A stretch of DNA of 5,838 bases. Origin: Myxococcota bacterium. GTDB lineage: Bacteria; Myxococcota; Polyangia; GCA-2747355; JAKLHH01. The notes beneath the pieces were generated by a model. That model saw only the letters and a list, made by a program, of their open reading frames with translations, was not told the DNA's origin and did not search any database. The stretch covers positions 1 through 5,838 of the forward strand of contig JAKLHH010000540.1 in the NCBI GenBank assembly GCA_022710245.1, written 5' to 3'. Shown in pieces: positions 1-4,325 of the stretch; the first letter of the stretch is position 1; each line of letters opens with the position of its first letter. The translations under genes were made by a program, and so were the position numbers.

Positions 1-707
1 AGCGAGAGCTCGATCCGCCCGCCGCGTCGCACATCGTGTCGTGAGATCCGCCGCTCGTACCCGAGGTGCTCGACGGAGAGCAGGTGCTCGCCGGGGTGGA
101 CCTGGACGGTGCAGGGCGTCTGCCGGCAGGCGGAGCGGCCATCGATCAGCAACTCGGCGCCGGAGGGCCGCGTCGCCACCAGCAGCGGCACGCGGCCAGC
201 CCGCTGCAGCGCCGCGCGCTCGGCCTCTACCAGGTGCTGGAAGTCGGGTCGGGTCTCGACCAGGCCCGCCTCGAGGGGGAGCTCCTGACGCAGCGCGCTC
301 GTGATCACGCTCCGTGCCCGTTCGCGATCATCGGCACCGTGGGCACAGGCAGCGGTCCAGAGCTGGACGAGCGCCGCCTCTCGGCGGGCGCCGCGCTCGA
401 GCAGCCGCTCCACGGCGAGCTGAGGCTGGCCGGCGGTGGCCAGGCAGCGCAGGAAGTCCGCCTCGACGTAGGCGCGCTGCAGCTCGGCCGGCGCGGAGGC
501 CACCGCCGCCGGGATGGACGCGGGCCTGGCCGCGGAGATCGGCGTCACCTGCCAGCGGAGCTCGGCGCTGGCGCCGCGGAGCGCGGTGAGCATCGCCGCG
601 GTCTGCAGCGGACCGAAAGCGACCACCGCGGCGGAGGTCTGCTCTCTCGCCTCGGCCGGCGAGCTCCCCACCACCAGCAGCATCGAGAGGATGACCGCGG
701 GCCGCAT
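1..707 (-). CDS. Secreted PEGA-domain protein, 3' end missing (partial)
   Basis: The frame is open from the ATG at 707-705 to the left edge (235 codons seen, no stop). An in-frame TAG at 719-717 lies just upstream, so this ATG is the furthest possible start; Met9 is an alternative. Residues 1-20 form a signal peptide (hydrophobic VILSMLLVV, then a small-residue cleavage site SPAEA), so the protein is probably exported. Residues 75-170 look helical and Ala/Leu/Glu-rich, with a TPR-like feel but no clear TPR motif. Residues about 173-219 match a PEGA domain: VPLLVATRPSGAELLIDG, then TPCTVQVHPGEHLLSVEHLGYE. PEGA domains are small beta-sandwich modules common in surface and envelope proteins of myxobacteria. 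No catalytic motif is visible and the function is unknown. The gene lies 46 bases downstream of the Cys-rich lipoprotein on the same strand and may be cotranscribed. The call of exported PEGA protein is solid; its role is not known. Confidence 0.85.
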   Translation of the reverse strand, partial: MRPAVILSMLLVVGSSPAEAREQTSAAVVAFGPLQTAAMLTALRGASAELRWQVTPISAARPASIPAAVASAPAELQRAYVEADFLRCLATAGQPQLAVERLLERGARREAALVQLWTAACAHGADDRERARSVITSALRQELPLEAGLVETRPDFQHLVEAERAALQRAGRVPLLVATRPSGAELLIDGRSACRQTPCTVQVHPGEHLLSVEHLGYERRISRHDVRRGGRIELS

Positions 708-753
708 CCTGTGACCCTAGCACGGAACTCGTGGCGACGGCGGGGACAGACGC

Positions 754-1362
754 TCAGAGCGCCGAGCAGACGTTGCAGCTCCCGCCGCTGAAGCAGGTGC
801 CGCCGGTGCCGCAGGCGCCGTTCGGGTTGCCGCACTGGGGCATGCACTTGGCCGCGGCGCCGTTGAGCGAGACGCAGACGTAGCTGTTCGGGCACCAGGC
901 GCTCGCGCTGCACGCCTGACCGGCCTGGGCCTTCGCCGCGACGCAGATGAAGACGCCGGGCTGGTTGCTGATACCGACGCAGGTCTGGGTCGGCGCGCAG
1001 GTCGAGTCCGCCTTGCAGCCGCCTGCGGGCTGGCAGCCGGCGTAGCAGATGCTGTTGAAGCAGACTTGCCCACCCGGGCAAGCCTTGGTCGCGGAGCAGG
1101 CGCCGCCCGGCGGTGGCGGACCCTGGTCGGGCTTGAGCGGCGGGGTCGTGTCGGGCTTCACGGCCGGGCTCTGGTCGGGCTTGGCGGTCACCTTCTGATC
1201 GGGTGCGAGCGGCGAGCTGCCGCCGTCCGAATAGGTGGTTGGCGTGGTCGTCGAGATGGGGCTGGTCCCGCCGTCGGTGTAGGACTTCTTCACACCCGGG
1301 AAGCTGCCAGGGCAGCCAGCCGCGAGGAGCAGCGCCGTCGCCAGGACCCAGATCGGCTTCAT
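754..1362 (-). CDS. Cysteine-rich lipoprotein with Pro/Asp linker
   Basis: This 202-residue protein starts MKPIWVLATALLLAAGC, a lipoprotein signal peptide with lipobox AAGC and lipidated Cys17. The ATG at 1362 is chosen over one 30 bases upstream because GAGGAG lies 6 bases before it and the signal peptide begins there. Residues 18-86 are a disordered spacer rich in Ser, Thr, Pro, Asp and Gly. It contains two YxDGGxSP blocks (28-35, 44-51) and four 8-residue KPDQ-type repeats (53-84). Residues 89-202 hold 18 cysteines, an even number consistent with nine disulfides, spaced mostly 3-7 apart (for example CPGGQVCFNSICYAGC). Tethered Cys-rich domains on flexible stalks are common in Myxococcota outer-surface lipoproteins. 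No enzymatic motif is seen and the function is unknown; adhesion or surface display is only a guess. It is divergent from another Cys-rich lipoprotein gene at 1559. Confidence 0.9.
   Translation of the reverse strand: MKPIWVLATALLLAAGCPGSFPGVKKSYTDGGTSPISTTTPTTYSDGGSSPLAPDQKVTAKPDQSPAVKPDTTPPLKPDQGPPPPGGACSATKACPGGQVCFNSICYAGCQPAGGCKADSTCAPTQTCVGISNQPGVFICVAAKAQAGQACSASAWCPNSYVCVSLNGAAAKCMPQCGNPNGACGTGGTCFSGGSCNVCSAL
1111..1206 (-). repeat. Four 8-residue KPDQ-type repeats in the lipoprotein linker
   Basis: Residues 53-84 of the lipoprotein encoded at 1362-754 read as four consecutive octapeptides: APDQKVTA, KPDQSPAV, KPDTTPPL, KPDQGPPP. At the DNA level this is a degenerate 24-bp tandem repeat. 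It probably forms an extended stalk between the lipid anchor and the Cys-rich domain. Confidence 0.7.
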
Positions 1363-1368
1363 GGCACT

Positions 1369-1374
1369 CTCCTC
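1369..1374 (-). promoter_or_regulatory. Ribosome binding site fixing the lipoprotein start at 1362
   Basis: On the minus strand GAGGAG lies 6 bases before the ATG at 1362-1360. This supports that start over the upstream in-frame ATG at 1392, which would add ten charged residues in front of the signal peptide. Confidence 0.8.
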
Positions 1375-1439
1375 AAGCAAGCTCCGTTCCATGAGGTGCG
1401 CTGATCACCCTACATCCGAGTCCTGCACCCTTGCGCTCC

Positions 1440-1469
1440 GTACCTGGGTACCGATTGGGTAGCCTACCC
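1440..1469. repeat. Two adjacent small palindromes in the divergent intergenic region
   Basis: GTACC-TG-GGTAC (1440-1451) is followed after five bases by GGGTA-GCC-TACCC (1457-1469). Both have five-base arms and share the GGGTA element. They lie between two divergent lipoprotein genes, about 60 bases upstream of the TATAAT box, a plausible place for an operator. The arms are short, so chance is possible. Confidence 0.35.
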
Positions 1470-1502
1470 CCACCTACTCGGGACGGGGCTCCCCATCACT
1501 CT

Positions 1503-1531
1503 CTGGGATCACAGCTCCAGCGTCATATAAT
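1503..1531 (+). promoter_or_regulatory. Candidate promoter of the 100-residue lipoprotein gene
   Basis: TATAAT at 1526-1531 is a perfect -10 box, conspicuous in this GC-rich sequence. The -35 region at 17-base spacing is CTGGGA (1503-1508), which matches TTGACA at only three positions. Transcription would start near 1538, leaving a leader of about 20 bases containing the GAGG at 1548-1551. The -10 is convincing; the weak -35 suggests an activator or a moderate promoter. Confidence 0.5.
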
Positions 1532-1558
1532 GCCGACGCGACGACAAGAGGTGATCGT

Positions 1559-1861
1559 ATGAGCCGCGTGTCATGGATCCTCGCTACCGCGCTCCTGGCC
1601 GGAGGGCTCCTCTCCGGATCTCTGCTCACCGGGTGCGGCGGCAAGGTCTGCGAGGACGCCTACGACAAGATGCAGAGCTGCATCGAGAAGCTCAACTGCT
1701 CGACGCTCGGACCGCTCGAGTACGACAGCTGCCAGAAGACCAAGTCGAGCTGGCAGAAGGTCAGCCGCAGCGAGTTCATCACCGCCTGCGGGCTCGACAG
1801 CACCGAGGCCGACAAGATCTCCGGCTGCACCCTCGACCCGCGCACGTGCAAGTGCCCCTGA
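1559..1861 (+). CDS. Small cysteine-rich lipoprotein
   Basis: This is a 100-residue protein. The start is well supported by GAGGTGAT (1548-1555), whose GAGG core lies 7 bases before the ATG. Residues 5-25 are a hydrophobic signal segment ending in the lipobox LLTGC, with lipidated Cys26. The mature part is short and hydrophilic with eight further cysteines (31, 41, 47, 58, 77, 90, 97, 99), enough for four disulfides. The first four are spaced C-x9-C and C-x10-C in segments that look helical (EDAYDKMQSCIEKLNC), so a disulfide-braced helical hairpin is possible; this is inference. The signal peptide shares the W(I/V)LATALL string with the divergent lipoprotein at 1362-754, although the mature parts look unrelated. 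I do not recognise a family and the function is unknown. It appears monocistronic, with a strong hairpin 14 bases past the stop. Confidence 0.85.
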   Translation: MSRVSWILATALLAGGLLSGSLLTGCGGKVCEDAYDKMQSCIEKLNCSTLGPLEYDSCQKTKSSWQKVSRSEFITACGLDSTEADKISGCTLDPRTCKCP

Positions 1862-1874
1862 GCACCGGCGCCGT

Positions 1875-1909
1875 ACTGTCGAGCCCGCGCCGGGGCGCGG
1901 CTTGACAGT
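1875..1909 (+). terminator. Long hairpin after the lipoprotein gene, possible terminator
   Basis: ACTGTC (1875-1880) pairs with GACAGT (1904-1909). The stem continues inward through GAGCC and GGCTT (one G-T pair), a one-base C bulge, and GCGC/GCGC closing a CGGG loop, about 15 pairs in all. It lies 14 bases past the stop at 1861. No run of T follows, so it is not a textbook intrinsic terminator; a tractless hairpin, an mRNA 3'-end stabiliser or a protein-binding palindrome are alternatives. The 3' arm overlaps the -35 box of the bactofilin promoter. Confidence 0.6.
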
Positions 1910-1931
1910 CGGGCGGACACGTTGCTAGGTT
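1902..1931 (+). promoter_or_regulatory. Promoter of the bactofilin operon
   Basis: A perfect TTGACA (1902-1907) is followed after 18 bases by TAGGTT (1926-1931), preceded by TGC (1923-1925), an extended -10 arrangement. TAGGTT keeps the key T, A and final T of TATAAT. Transcription would start near 1938 and give a leader of about 62 bases to the first bactofilin ATG. This is the best housekeeping-type promoter in the window. Confidence 0.65.
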
Positions 1932-1973
1932 GCGTTCCCGACCGGCGGCGGAGCCACGCTGTCCGGCAACGCT

Positions 1974-2000
1974 AGGTCCTTCAGACGAAAGGTCTTCAGA
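1974..2000 (+). repeat. Short direct repeat around the first bactofilin start
   Basis: AGGTCCTTCAGA (1974-1985) recurs as AGGTCTTCAGA (1990-2000), one base shorter. The second copy covers the AAAGG ribosome binding site (1988-1992) and runs into the ATG. This may be a small local duplication or a binding site; it could also be chance. Confidence 0.35.
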
Positions 2001-2344
2001 TGGCCGATCAGCCCTGCATCATCGGGAGGAACATCACCATCCGCGGCAACCTCACCGGGGCCGAGGATCTGGTGGTCGAGGGTCGTATCGAGGGTACCGT
2101 CAATCTGTCCAACCATCTCACGGTGGAGTCCTCGGGCGTGGTGGAGGCGGACCTGGACGTGGAGGACCTCACGGTGAACGGCACCGTGCACGGCGACATC
2201 CGCGCCTCGCGCAGCGTCGCCATCAACGCCGACGCCAAGGTCGTCGGCAACATCCGGGCCCCGCGCATCATCATCGAGGACGGCGCGCGCTTCAAGGGAC
2301 GGGTGGAGATGGACGTCCAGCTTCCCGCCGGCCTCAACGTCTAG
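2000..2344 (+). CDS. Bactofilin 1 (bare-domain polymer-forming cytoskeletal protein)
   Basis: This 114-residue protein consists almost entirely of a bactofilin domain (residues about 6-106). Short beta strands recur with regularly spaced Gly and hydrophobic residues, as in IIGRNITIRGNLTG, LVVEGRIEGTV and GTVHGDIRA, ending in the family-typical GARFKGRVEMDV. Bactofilins fold into a right-handed beta helix and assemble end to end, without nucleotide, into cytoplasmic filaments used for polarity, cell shape, stalk or wall growth and chromosome organisation. There is no signal peptide or membrane segment. The ATG is preceded by AAAGG with 7 bases spacing, and a strong promoter lies about 60 bases upstream. 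It is the first of three bactofilin genes and is comparable to the bacN/bacO/bacP set of Myxococcus xanthus, but a one-to-one assignment cannot be made by eye, so no symbol is given. Compared with its neighbours it carries a short extra tail (QLPAGLNV). Confidence 0.93.
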   Translation: MADQPCIIGRNITIRGNLTGAEDLVVEGRIEGTVNLSNHLTVESSGVVEADLDVEDLTVNGTVHGDIRASRSVAINADAKVVGNIRAPRIIIEDGARFKGRVEMDVQLPAGLNV

Positions 2345-2374
2345 CGGCGTTTCACGAGAGAGAGGACTCGCACC

Positions 2375-2689
2375 ATGGCCAACACGATCATCGGCAGCTC
2401 CATCGTCATCGACGGCGAGATCTCCGGCGAGGAGGACCTCGTCATCCGCGGCACCGTGAAGGGCAAGATCATCCTGAAGGAGAACCTGATGGTGGAGAAC
2501 TCGGGCGTGGTCGAGGCGGACATCGCCACCACGAACGTCACCATCAGCGGCCAGGTGACCGGCAATGTCCAGGCGAGCGAGAAGGTCGAGCTGCGCGCGG
2601 ACGGCCGGATGGTGGGCGACATCAAGTCCCCGCGCATCCTGATCGCCGACGGCGCCACCTTCAAGGGCAACGTGGACATGGACGTCTGA
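2375..2689 (+). CDS. Bactofilin 2 (minimal bactofilin)
   Basis: At 104 residues this is a minimal bactofilin, with hardly any sequence outside the beta-helix core. It shows the repeating strand pattern IIGSSIVIDGEISG, DLVIRGTVKGKI, NSGVVEADI, ISGQVTGNV and GRMVGDIKSPRILIADGATFKGNVDMDV. It starts 30 bases after bactofilin 1, with a purine-rich GAGAGAGGA about 8 bases before the ATG, so the two are clearly in one operon. It is similar to bactofilins 1 and 3 over the whole core (ENSGVVEAD against ESSGVVEAD; FKGNVDM shared with bactofilin 3), which indicates tandem duplication followed by divergence. It has no tail for membrane or partner contacts, so it probably works as a co-polymer with the other two; that is inference. 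Confidence 0.93.
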   Translation: MANTIIGSSIVIDGEISGEEDLVIRGTVKGKIILKENLMVENSGVVEADIATTNVTISGQVTGNVQASEKVELRADGRMVGDIKSPRILIADGATFKGNVDMDV

Positions 2690-2704
2690 CGTGACAGCAG
2701 CCAC

Positions 2705-2708
2705 GGAG
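2705..2708 (+). promoter_or_regulatory. Ribosome binding site of bactofilin 3
   Basis: GGAG lies 6 bases before the ATG at 2715 and only 3 before the ATG at 2712. This favours 2715 as the start. The in-frame GTG at 2691, one base after the previous stop codon, has no recognisable site in front of it and would add eight residues. Confidence 0.55.
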
Positions 2709-2714
2709 AAGATG

Positions 2715-3560
2715 ATGAACAACCAGGGCCAGGGCACCGTGATCGGTGGGCACACCCACGTCAAGGGGATGCTGCAGGGCGACGAGGATCTCAACGTCGT
2801 CGGTCGCGTCGACGGCAACATCGTCCTCAGCAAGACCCTTCTCGTCGAGCCCGCCGGTGTCGTGGTGGCCGACGTCCAGGTCAGCCGGGCGATCATCAGC
2901 GGGACCGTGGTGGGCAACATCACGGCGACCGATCTGGTGCACATCACCGAGGAGGGGCGCGTGGTCGGCGACATCACGGCGCCGCGAGTGGTGCTGGTGG
3001 ATGGCGCCTCCTTCAAGGGCAACGTGGACATGGGCGACCTCGACGCCCCGCGCGAGCCTGGCGAGCGCAAGCCCACCGCCGCGGTGAAGCCGAAGCCGGC
3101 CGCTGCGCCGCGCGTGGAGCCGCCGCGCCCCGAGGCGCCCCGTCCGGCGCCGCGCCCGGCGCCCCCGCCGCGCAAGGTCGGCCCCGAGGTCTCCGCCCGC
3201 GAGGTCTCCGCCCGCGAGGTCTCCGCCCGCGAGGCGCCCGCCCGCGAGGCGCCCGCCCGCGAGGCGCCCGCCCGCCCGGCGGCCGCCCGCCCGGCGGCCA
3301 AGCCGGCGCCGAAGGCTGCGGCCCCGGCGCCGCGGCCCGCGCCTCGCCCCGAGCGACCGCCCGAGCGGAGCGAGCCGCTCGACAAGCGCGCCGAGGCCGC
3401 GGCCCAGGCCGTCGCAGCCCGCGCCGTGCGCCCGGCTCCGAAGCCGGCTCCCGTGGGGCCGACGACGACCGAGCGCGCCTCGGCGAGTGAACCGGCAGGC
3501 GCTGGGGCGCCGCGTCCGCCCACCACCGCGGGGAAGAAGAGCAAGGCCCGACGGAAGTAA
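2715..3560 (+). CDS. Bactofilin 3 with long Pro/Ala/Arg-rich C-terminal tail
   Basis: From the ATG at 2715 the protein has 281 residues (289 if GTG 2691 is used). Residues 1-107 are a bactofilin domain: TVIGGHTHVKGMLQG, VDGNIVLSKTLLVEPAG, ISGTVVGNI and VVGDITAPRVVLVDGASFKG. Residues 108-281 are a disordered tail of Pro, Ala, Arg, Glu and Lys. It contains AREVS and AREAP pentapeptide repeats (158-192), an Ala-rich segment that may be helical (LDKRAEAAAQAVAARAV) and a very basic end, GKKSKARRK. In M. xanthus one of the three tandem bactofilins, BacP, also has an extended C-terminus. Here the tail could bind partners, membrane or nucleoid through its basic charge (inference). The stop codon TAA overlaps the first base pairs of the palindromic cluster that follows. 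The family assignment is certain; the tail's function is unknown. Confidence 0.92.
   Translation: MNNQGQGTVIGGHTHVKGMLQGDEDLNVVGRVDGNIVLSKTLLVEPAGVVVADVQVSRAIISGTVVGNITATDLVHITEEGRVVGDITAPRVVLVDGASFKGNVDMGDLDAPREPGERKPTAAVKPKPAAAPRVEPPRPEAPRPAPRPAPPPRKVGPEVSAREVSAREVSAREAPAREAPAREAPARPAAARPAAKPAPKAAAPAPRPAPRPERPPERSEPLDKRAEAAAQAVAARAVRPAPKPAPVGPTTTERASASEPAGAGAPRPPTTAGKKSKARRK
3186..3290 (+). repeat. Seven 15-bp tandem repeats encoding EVSAR/EAPAR pentapeptides
   Basis: Three identical copies of GAGGTCTCCGCCCGC (3186-3230) are followed by three identical copies of GAGGCGCCCGCCCGC (3231-3275) and one diverged copy, CCGGCGGCCGCCCGC (3276-3290). A partial unit follows. In protein this is EVSAR x3, EAPAR x3, PAAAR x1, in frame within the bactofilin 3 tail. 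Identity at third positions inside each block points to recent expansion, by slippage or unequal exchange. Confidence 0.92.
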
Positions 3561-3607
3561 TTTGCCCTTCATCGCGGAGCGTCCGAAGGACGCGAGCAGG
3601 GCAAATT
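3559..3607 (+). repeat. Palindromic element 1 (REP-like hairpin)
   Basis: The outer arms AATTTGCCCT (3559-3568) and AGGGCAAATT (3598-3607) pair perfectly over 10 bases. The core holds a second hairpin, GCGTCC (3579-3584), loop GAA, GGACGC (3588-3593), directly preceded by GGA. The 5' arm uses the last two bases of the bactofilin 3 stop codon. The core is nearly identical to that of element 3. No T run follows, although the hairpin could still act as a terminator or mRNA stabiliser. Confidence 0.85.
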
Positions 3608-3653
3608 GCGGCGGTCTCATCCCGGCGCGGCCGGGCCGCGAGGACCCGCAATT
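3604..3653 (+). repeat. Palindromic element 2 (different core)
   Basis: AATTGCGG (3604-3611) pairs with CCGCAATT (3646-3653). Inside, GTC can pair with GAC and CCCGG (3621-3625) with CCGGG (3631-3635), or alternatively GCGGC with GCCGC. Its core is unlike elements 1 and 3. Its 5' arm shares AATT (3604-3607) with the 3' arm of element 1, so the two full stems cannot form on one strand at the same time. Confidence 0.75.
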
Positions 3654-3662
3654 CGCCCGTCA

Positions 3663-3718
3663 GGCGACTTCGCCCTCATCGCGGAGCGTCCGCAGGACGT
3701 GAGCAGGGCGAGGTCGCC
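3663..3718 (+). repeat. Palindromic element 3 (second copy of the element 1 core)
   Basis: GGCGACTTCGCCCT (3663-3676) pairs with AGGGCGAGGTCGCC (3705-3718) over 14 positions, with a single T-G pair. The core repeats element 1: CATCGCGGAGCGTCCG, then one changed base, then AGGACG, then GAGC. The inner hairpin is GCGTCC (3686-3691), loop GCA, GGACGT (3695-3700). It ends 41 bases before the pyrE start. Confidence 0.88.
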
Positions 3719-3746
3719 AGCTGGCCGCGCGCCGGCCGACGAGCCG

Positions 3747-3752
3747 AGGAGG
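3747..3752 (+). promoter_or_regulatory. Strong ribosome binding site of pyrE
   Basis: AGGAGG, followed by AG, sits 6 bases before the ATG at 3759. It fixes the start there and shows that the open frame extending upstream to 3606, through the palindromic cluster, is not coding. Confidence 0.9.
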
Positions 3753-3758
3753 AGTGCG

Positions 3759-4325
3759 ATGCAGATGGATCTCTTCGACGTCCAGCGGCAGCGCCTCCTG
3801 GCGCTCCTGCGCGAGCGGGCCTACGAGAAGCGGGACGTGGTCCTCGCCTCGGGGCGCCGCAGCAACTTCTACATCGACTGCCGCCGCGTGGTGATGACCG
3901 CCGAGGGCCATTTCCTGGTCGGCTGGCTGCTGAACCAGCTGATCCAGCGGGACTGCCCCGAGGTCGTCGCGGTGGGCGGCATGAGCCTCGGCGCGGACCC
4001 GCTGGCGAGCGCCTGCTCGCTGATGAGCTTCCTCGGCGGCCGACCGCTCGACGCGTTCTACGTGCGCAAGGAGCCGAAGAAGCACGGCACCGCGCAGTTC
4101 ATCGAGGGCGCGGGCGCGCTCCCGCCGGGCGCGCCGGTGGTGGTGGTCGAGGACGTGGTCACCACCGGCGGCTCCTCGCTCCTCGCGGTGGACCGCGCGC
4201 TCGAGGCCGGGCTGCGCCCGGTGCGTATCCTCGGGCTCGTCGACCGCTGCGAAGGCGGTCGCGAGGCGATCGAGCCGCGGCTCCCGCTCACCACCCTCTT
4301 CACGCGCGGCGACTTCCCCGCATGA
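3759..4325 (+). CDS. pyrE: Orotate phosphoribosyltransferase
   Basis: This 188-residue protein has the usual length for the family. It converts orotate and PRPP to orotidine 5'-monophosphate and pyrophosphate, the fifth step of de novo UMP synthesis, in the cytoplasm. Visible motifs are SGRRSNFYIDCR (31-42, N-terminal orotate/PRPP region), VGGMSLGADPLA (72-83), YVRKEPKKHGT (101-111, the mobile catalytic loop with Arg-Lys and Lys-x-His) and VVVVEDVVTTGGSS (127-140, the PRPP-binding signature with adjacent Glu-Asp). The start follows AGGAGG at ideal spacing. No clear promoter is seen between the palindromic cluster and the gene, so it may be read from the bactofilin promoter, through or regulated by the cluster. 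It overlaps the next lipoprotein gene by 4 bases (ATGA). Confidence 0.97.
   Translation: MQMDLFDVQRQRLLALLRERAYEKRDVVLASGRRSNFYIDCRRVVMTAEGHFLVGWLLNQLIQRDCPEVVAVGGMSLGADPLASACSLMSFLGGRPLDAFYVRKEPKKHGTAQFIEGAGALPPGAPVVVVEDVVTTGGSSLLAVDRALEAGLRPVRILGLVDRCEGGREAIEPRLPLTTLFTRGDFPA

Noticed and set aside
66..791. A 241-codon plus-strand open frame opposite the PEGA protein
   Set aside because: The minus strand gives a proper signal peptide and PEGA domain; the plus frame has no domain and runs across two minus-strand genes and the gap between them.
1421..1436. A sigma-54 promoter (TGCAC...TTGC)
   Set aside because: The spacing between the two elements is about three bases too short for a -24/-12 promoter.
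2691..2714. GTG 2691 as the start of bactofilin 3
   Set aside because: It has no ribosome binding site, while GGAG precedes the ATG at 2715 at good spacing. It cannot be fully excluded, because coupling to the stop one base upstream is possible.
1925..3544. A 539-codon open frame on the minus strand covering all three bactofilin genes
   Set aside because: It is the antisense shadow of GC-rich genes: low-complexity composition, no domain, no plausible ribosome binding site, and the plus strand encodes clear bactofilins.
2661..3651. Further long minus-strand open frames opposite the bactofilin 3 tail
   Set aside because: They encode Arg/Gly/Ala-rich repeats that simply mirror the plus-strand tandem repeat and lack any family signal.
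3559..3718. CRISPR array
   Set aside because: Only two core copies exist, each within its own large palindrome, with no regular spacers and no cas genes nearby.
3606..3758. N-terminal extension of PyrE from an upstream start
   Set aside because: It would translate the palindromic elements; AGGAGG and the normal family length both place the start at 3759.
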